Shown in pieces: positions 59,790 to 64,000 of a stretch of 64,000 bases of DNA. Both the position numbers and the translations under genes were made by a program. How positions within the stretch are numbered: the stretch's first letter is position 1; every line of letters begins with the position of its first letter. Under the pieces are notes generated by a model. That model did no database searches, was not told the DNA's origin, and was given only the letters and a program-made list of their open reading frames with translations. The DNA lies in the NCBI GenBank assembly GCA_028023455.1, contig JAQFVV010006833.1, forward strand, positions 1 through 64,000, in the 5' to 3' direction. The DNA is from Epiperipatus broadwayi (lineage: Eukaryota; Onychophora; Udeonychophora; Euonychophora; Peripatidae).

Positions 59790-61835
59790 CAAGATCTAGC
59801 ATCTAGGCAAAAGTACCTCGAGTCCAATCATGCACAAGATAACTCTGCCCTATTTGCCTATTTTCCAGATCTACCTACTTATGAGCAACAATCCCGATAT
59901 CGATCTAATTTATTTCTCACTGCCGGCATCGCAAAGAGGAGACCCAAAGAGACTAATTGGGAATAAATAGTATAGTGAAACATTTATTATTAGATTTAAT
60001 ATATCTAAACGACTGGACCTTTCACGTTAATTACATAGATAGGATTAGCGGGAGATCATCTAGTTAGAGCAAGCATAATTTACTAATCAAAATATAATAT
60101 TTTAAATAAATGAAACAATGATTCTGCAAGTTATTATATATGTATGATTTATTAATTTAAGTAAAATACATATGAGTTATTTGATTATATTTCTCCATTA
60201 GTCTTCACTGGCCTCTTTACATTACATAATGAGATTTATCTTTTATAATTTAAGAAGTGATAAATGTATCCATTAATTTATTATTTTATAGCGGCTGATT
60301 TATATGCCAATAATTGATAAACTATCATATCTGTAAATACAATTTTAATAGCGATAATATGAGTATATATATATACATGAATATTACGTCCACCCCTAGA
60401 AAGAAAAACAATATATGACACTTGACCGAATGTAATTAATAAAGATTATTTTATTATCGAAGTATGATTATCATTAAAAGGATTAAGAAATCTCAGCTTA
60501 TGCTGAGTAAGAAACGTGTGTGGGAGAGTTAGTTTAAAATATATATAATTGCTTTCGCAAAATGATGCACAAATAAAAATATTAATAAATATCATAAAGA
60601 AATCTGCTTAATAGAATTAGAACATTATGGCTTATGGATATTCATAGGTTTTATCTGGAACTGGAGCCTAATAGGGCGGTACATGCATGGTTGTATATTT
60701 ATGTGATCCAGTGGCGGATCCTAGAAAGTGCTTCCAAAAATCATTGAAGAAAAAGACCAATTTATGTCTGCAGACTTTGACAGAATCAACTATCAAACGA
60801 AGAACAATCTGCTGTGAGTTTCTGAGGGCTGGTTTGTCCCGGAGCGATTCCATACAGAACTAGCTCAAGCGACCAAATAAGTCCCCAGGGGGTTTAAGAG
60901 CCTGGTTCATGGACTTGGAGACAAGGTTCAGCTTTCTGATACACCCGGGGAATGAAGCACAATATATATGAAAATCTGAATGAGGGAGCCTGTATGCACG
61001 CAATGGTTGGAACACATACAACTTTAAAAGAATAATTAATTACTACCTATACATTATGGAATATCCAGAATAATGGTATGATTTGAATACCAAACAGTAA
61101 TGGAAAGCTTAAACTCATTAACAAAATGATAAAATATTGAAATAGAAATCCCCTTCCCCTGTTACATTAATTTATATATAAAACTTCTCACAAACGTTAA
61201 AACAAACATGAAAATTCGATTCTAAGTACTTTGATGATATAGTACACATCATTATATATATATATAAGAATATTGATTTAATTTCAGATAAACAGATTTG
61301 AATTTCTTAGAATTAGCGCTATGATTTAATTTTTAAAAAAAAACCTCTTAGAAAAAGATTTTTACTCTGTTTTCCGACAATCACATTATAATATAATTAA
61401 GTTGTTTTCCCCCAATTTGCAAGCATCCGCTGTAATTGAAATAACAAGCTTGTTTTAATTAAAAGAAACTAAACTGATCTCCCCATGAAAAGTAGAGGGG
61501 GGGGGGTAAAAGAGAGCGAACATTCTTGCAAATTTAGAAAATTATTGGCATATTATTTAAAATATAAAATATAAAAATCAAAATACAAAATATTGTTGTC
61601 GCACAAAAGTGAAATAGAAAATTAAAAGTATTTACTAGAAGCTCAATGATAGGAGAAAGATTAAAAGAGTTTATAGAGGGTTGAACATATTTTAACAGAT
61701 CAAGTAACAGTTTACAAGTTATATTATTTAAAAGATTACACTACATTTAAAGGAATGGCTAGATAAGAAATTTTTCTTAAAATTGAGATTGTTCACATAA
61801 GTTTACTAATTATAGCAGCAAAATGAATTGGTTAC

Positions 61836-62050
61836 CTTGTTCACAATCAATGGTTTCTTGATTGATTTTAAGAATCCATCGGAGACTAGATCTAGTTTCA
61901 TTATATTTGGTCAGGCAGGTAACACTTTCATTATTTAGCATATAGATACATAGCAACAGTTCATGGGTGTCTTGATCCTGGGCGATGATATCAGGCAAGA
62001 TGGCATGTTAGAATGGCGAGAAAAGGTGAGGTTTTATCTACTCACGATAC
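61836..62050 (-). promoter_or_regulatory. Gypsy 3 LTR leader segment with splice donor-like end
   Basis: Contains a 62-codon open frame from 61998 (MPDIIAQDQDTHELLLCIYM) that runs into GAACAAG|GTAACC (exon side 61836). A TAATAAAAGA stretch about 35 bp upstream of the block could serve as a TATA element. Confidence 0.35.
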
Positions 62051-62785
62051 ATTGAATCAGAAACAAAACGAGCACAGATTTTGTTTACCATTCTTTTATT
62101 AAATTACTTGTTCTTCTTGGGTGTTCAAATCCAGCAGTATTTATATCATTTTTAAGTTATTCTGGAATGCTTTTAACTACTTGACTTAAGGCAATTTATC
62201 TACTTTGGCGATATGCAATTTGCAGACTGAATGCACACCTTTGTTCTTTTAAGTTTTAAGACAATGCAATCTTGCTCAGAATTTCTCGAATGATTGTTTT
62301 AAAATATAATCTTAGATTTTAAAACAAATTTGATGTGGATAAAATTTTCACTAATGGATTTTACATTATTTTTATAAAATTATAACATTTTAATTTGGAT
62401 TAATGGATTTCCGGTTAATTGACTTAATTGTACTCGAGAATATTCAGCAGGATTGCATCAGATTTTCTGACTGCTATTACTTAAATAAATAATAAAATTT
62501 ACCATAATTTTAAAAATACAAATTAATATAAAATATTTTAATATTATAAATACTTTATAAATAATCTCCCCTCACCTATGATATATATATATCCATTACG
62601 CACATATACGAATTAAAATATAAAATATTGATTCATTTCAAATATATAGATTAAGATATTTGCACATATCTATGTCAGTAATTATTTTAATAATTAAACA
62701 AAAAAAAAAGTATTAATAAATGTGTATCTATGCGTAAGGATGGAGTTTGAATATGGTTTGGTGGTGGGAGATTCTGAGTGGGCTG

Positions 62786-62820
62786 TGAAGCTCAATCTGA
62801 GTATCAGATTGACCGCTTCA
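62786..62820. repeat. Terminal hairpin of the Gypsy 3 LTR
   Basis: TGAAGCTCAATCTGA and TCAGATTGACCGCTTCA are inverted copies separated by three bases. The equivalent hairpin is at 10537-10573 in the Gypsy 1 LTR. Confidence 0.8.
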
Positions 62821-63039
62821 GTACTTTGACTTTACATGCCCATTTTTGGCATATATATATATTTTATTTATAAGCATTTTACAACATTACTAATTCTTAA
62901 CTCATGTATTAATTCAACCCATGCTAAATTCAAATCCTTAACAAAGGACAACTGCAAATTAAAAAATTATCTATCGAGTCATTACTCTGTTTAATCTAAC
63001 ATTAGTATACACAAAAATAGCTGATATCAATTGTGATCA

Positions 63040-63980
63040 TTGATCAAATATTTTGATTCTATCTATTTATTATTATACAGCTTTAAATCCCTCATGGTCA
63101 TGGATAAATACTCAAGCACCTGTTGGGCAGCCAAATATGAAGGAATCTTAGTAGGAAAGATAGAAAGAAATCAATATGAGTTAGAAGATAAGTTAGAATG
63201 CCAAAGTAAGAATAAAGCTTTAGAAGCTGAATTAAATAAATATCAACAAATTAATGAAAAAGAGTTCAAGAAGGCACAGAATAGACAGGGATATGAGGTC
63301 CAAAATTTAAAAATTCAGTTATAGCAAGGTCATTCACATTATATTAGCTTGAATGTGATATCATCCAAAAGAAATGACCAAGTTACTTTAAAGGGTAATT
63401 TCCTCACAAGCTTAAATAGTGGTGATAGATGCAAGATTCTATCAGAAGTAAAACCTTTAAGAATCCAAATGGTTTTATCACCATAAAGTACGCAGTTGTG
63501 AATGAAGGTACATTGACTGGGGATATAAGGATTTGTCTCGATTATTGTGAAAGTCCATTAACATGTGTTGGATTGGTGAGGTTGGTGATTTAGAATATAG
63601 TTTACTGCAAGACCACAACCAAATGTATCAATTGTTATGAAAGTAATAGTAAGTATCCAATTTATGATAACTATATTAATGGTTTTATCTGGTATAAAGA
63701 ATCAACATTTATCAGAAATAAATGGTTGATTTTATTAATTGAAATTTATGAAACATATATAACACTATGACCATATTTTTCAAATATCCAGTAAAAATGA
63801 AATATAAGGGTGCTAAAGAATATAATTATTGCAGGATATTTGTATTGCTGATTTTAATATGTTTAGATACATTTTTTTAAATAAAAGACACATAATTGTA
63901 CATAATCATTGACTTCACTGTTGTGGTGGTTTAATGTTCAGTTGGTAATGATGATCTCATGTTAATTATTTTGAATTGCT
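63040..63980 (+). pseudogene. Unrecognised ORF family, copy 2 (coiled coil plus Cys-rich part)
   Basis: 63040-63324 is open and forms a coiled coil: KIERNQYELEDKLECQSKNK, ALEAELNKYQQINEKEFKKA. After a stop the same frame continues HYISLNVISSKRNDQVTLKG and NSGDRCKILSEVKPLRIQMV. Shifted frames follow with NMCWIGEVGDLEY..., YCKTTTKCINCYESN and YDNYINGFIWYKES near 63700. Homology to 58640-57780 in inverted orientation continues to the window edge. In copy 2 the second Cys of the C-x2-C pair is lost. Function unknown. Confidence 0.5.
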
Positions 63981-64000
63981 TTCTTTATTTTTTATTAAGA

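Larger units (their letters stand above)
59790..62822 (-). repeat. LTR of Gypsy 3, about 3 kb, related to the Gypsy 1 LTR
   Basis: The left part (59811-59935) shares GTACCTCGAGTCC, ACAAGATA and CTCTGCCCTATTTGCCTAT with the inner end of the Gypsy 1 LTR. The right end (62781-62822) shares the GGGCTGTGAA... inverted-repeat terminus. The middle is diverged. Islands at about 60660-60960 and 61836-62050 correspond in position to those of the Gypsy 1 LTR. The left limit is approximate. Only one LTR lies in the window. Confidence 0.65.

Noticed and set aside
1-64000. CRISPR arrays, rRNA, tRNA genes, prokaryotic operons
   Set aside because: No regularly spaced repeats, no recognisable tRNA or rRNA sequence and no ribosome-binding-site-led gene runs were seen.

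Overview
The window is strongly AT-rich and looks like intergenic and intronic DNA from an animal genome. Support for a eukaryote: splice-site-flanked short exons, LTR and non-LTR retrotransposons of metazoan type, small inverted-repeat elements with target-site duplications, and no bacterial-style operons. A TATA box followed by TCAGT at 56.4 kb fits an arthropod initiator. I cannot name the species, and no intact host gene is readable from end to end.

Layout. 1-10572: a nearly complete Ty3/Gypsy retrotransposon on the minus strand with very long LTRs (the complete one is about 3.05 kb) and decayed gag, protease, RT, RNase H and integrase. 10.6-12.4 kb: AT-rich, no gene seen. 13.2-15.4 kb: remains of another Gypsy element (gag, plus strand). 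15.7-20.45 kb: a non-LTR retrotransposon (LINE A, plus strand) whose ORF1 carries an SGNH/GDSL-esterase-like domain and whose ORF2 has an APE endonuclease, RT and a C-terminal CCHC finger; a 489-bp inverted-repeat element interrupts it with a 12-bp duplication. 21.3-24.75 kb: a second, older LINE (LINE B, minus strand). 25.6-26.1 kb: two more pieces of the inverted-repeat family, followed directly by a hammerhead-ribozyme-like sequence on the minus strand. 27-35.9 kb: mostly gene-free AT-rich DNA with small dispersed repeats and one cysteine-rich open segment.

35.9-50.3 kb: short GC-richer segments with splice-like borders on the minus strand suggest the sparse exons of one host gene. They are a start-codon exon (50.2 kb), possible microexons, two phase-compatible internal exons (41.8 and 39.7 kb) and three possible alternative 3'-terminal exons (37.1, 36.2 and 36.0 kb). 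Its product is not recognised. Its introns hold an integrase remnant, a fully palindromic copy of the inverted-repeat family, a second long-TIR element, tandem repeats and a LINE ORF1 remnant.

51.7-62.8 kb: more Gypsy debris. This comprises a plus-strand LTR-like segment, a minus-strand gag (interrupted by a 439-bp insertion with terminal direct repeats) followed by its LTR, and a third gag/LTR pair (59.1-62.8 kb) related to the first element's LTR. Flanking the last LTR are two inverted copies of an unrecognised ORF family (coiled coil plus a Cys-rich C-terminus) at 57.8-58.6 and 63.0-64.0 kb. The three Gypsy LTR families share an unusual plan: a GC-richer leader segment inside the LTR that ends in a splice-donor-like site.
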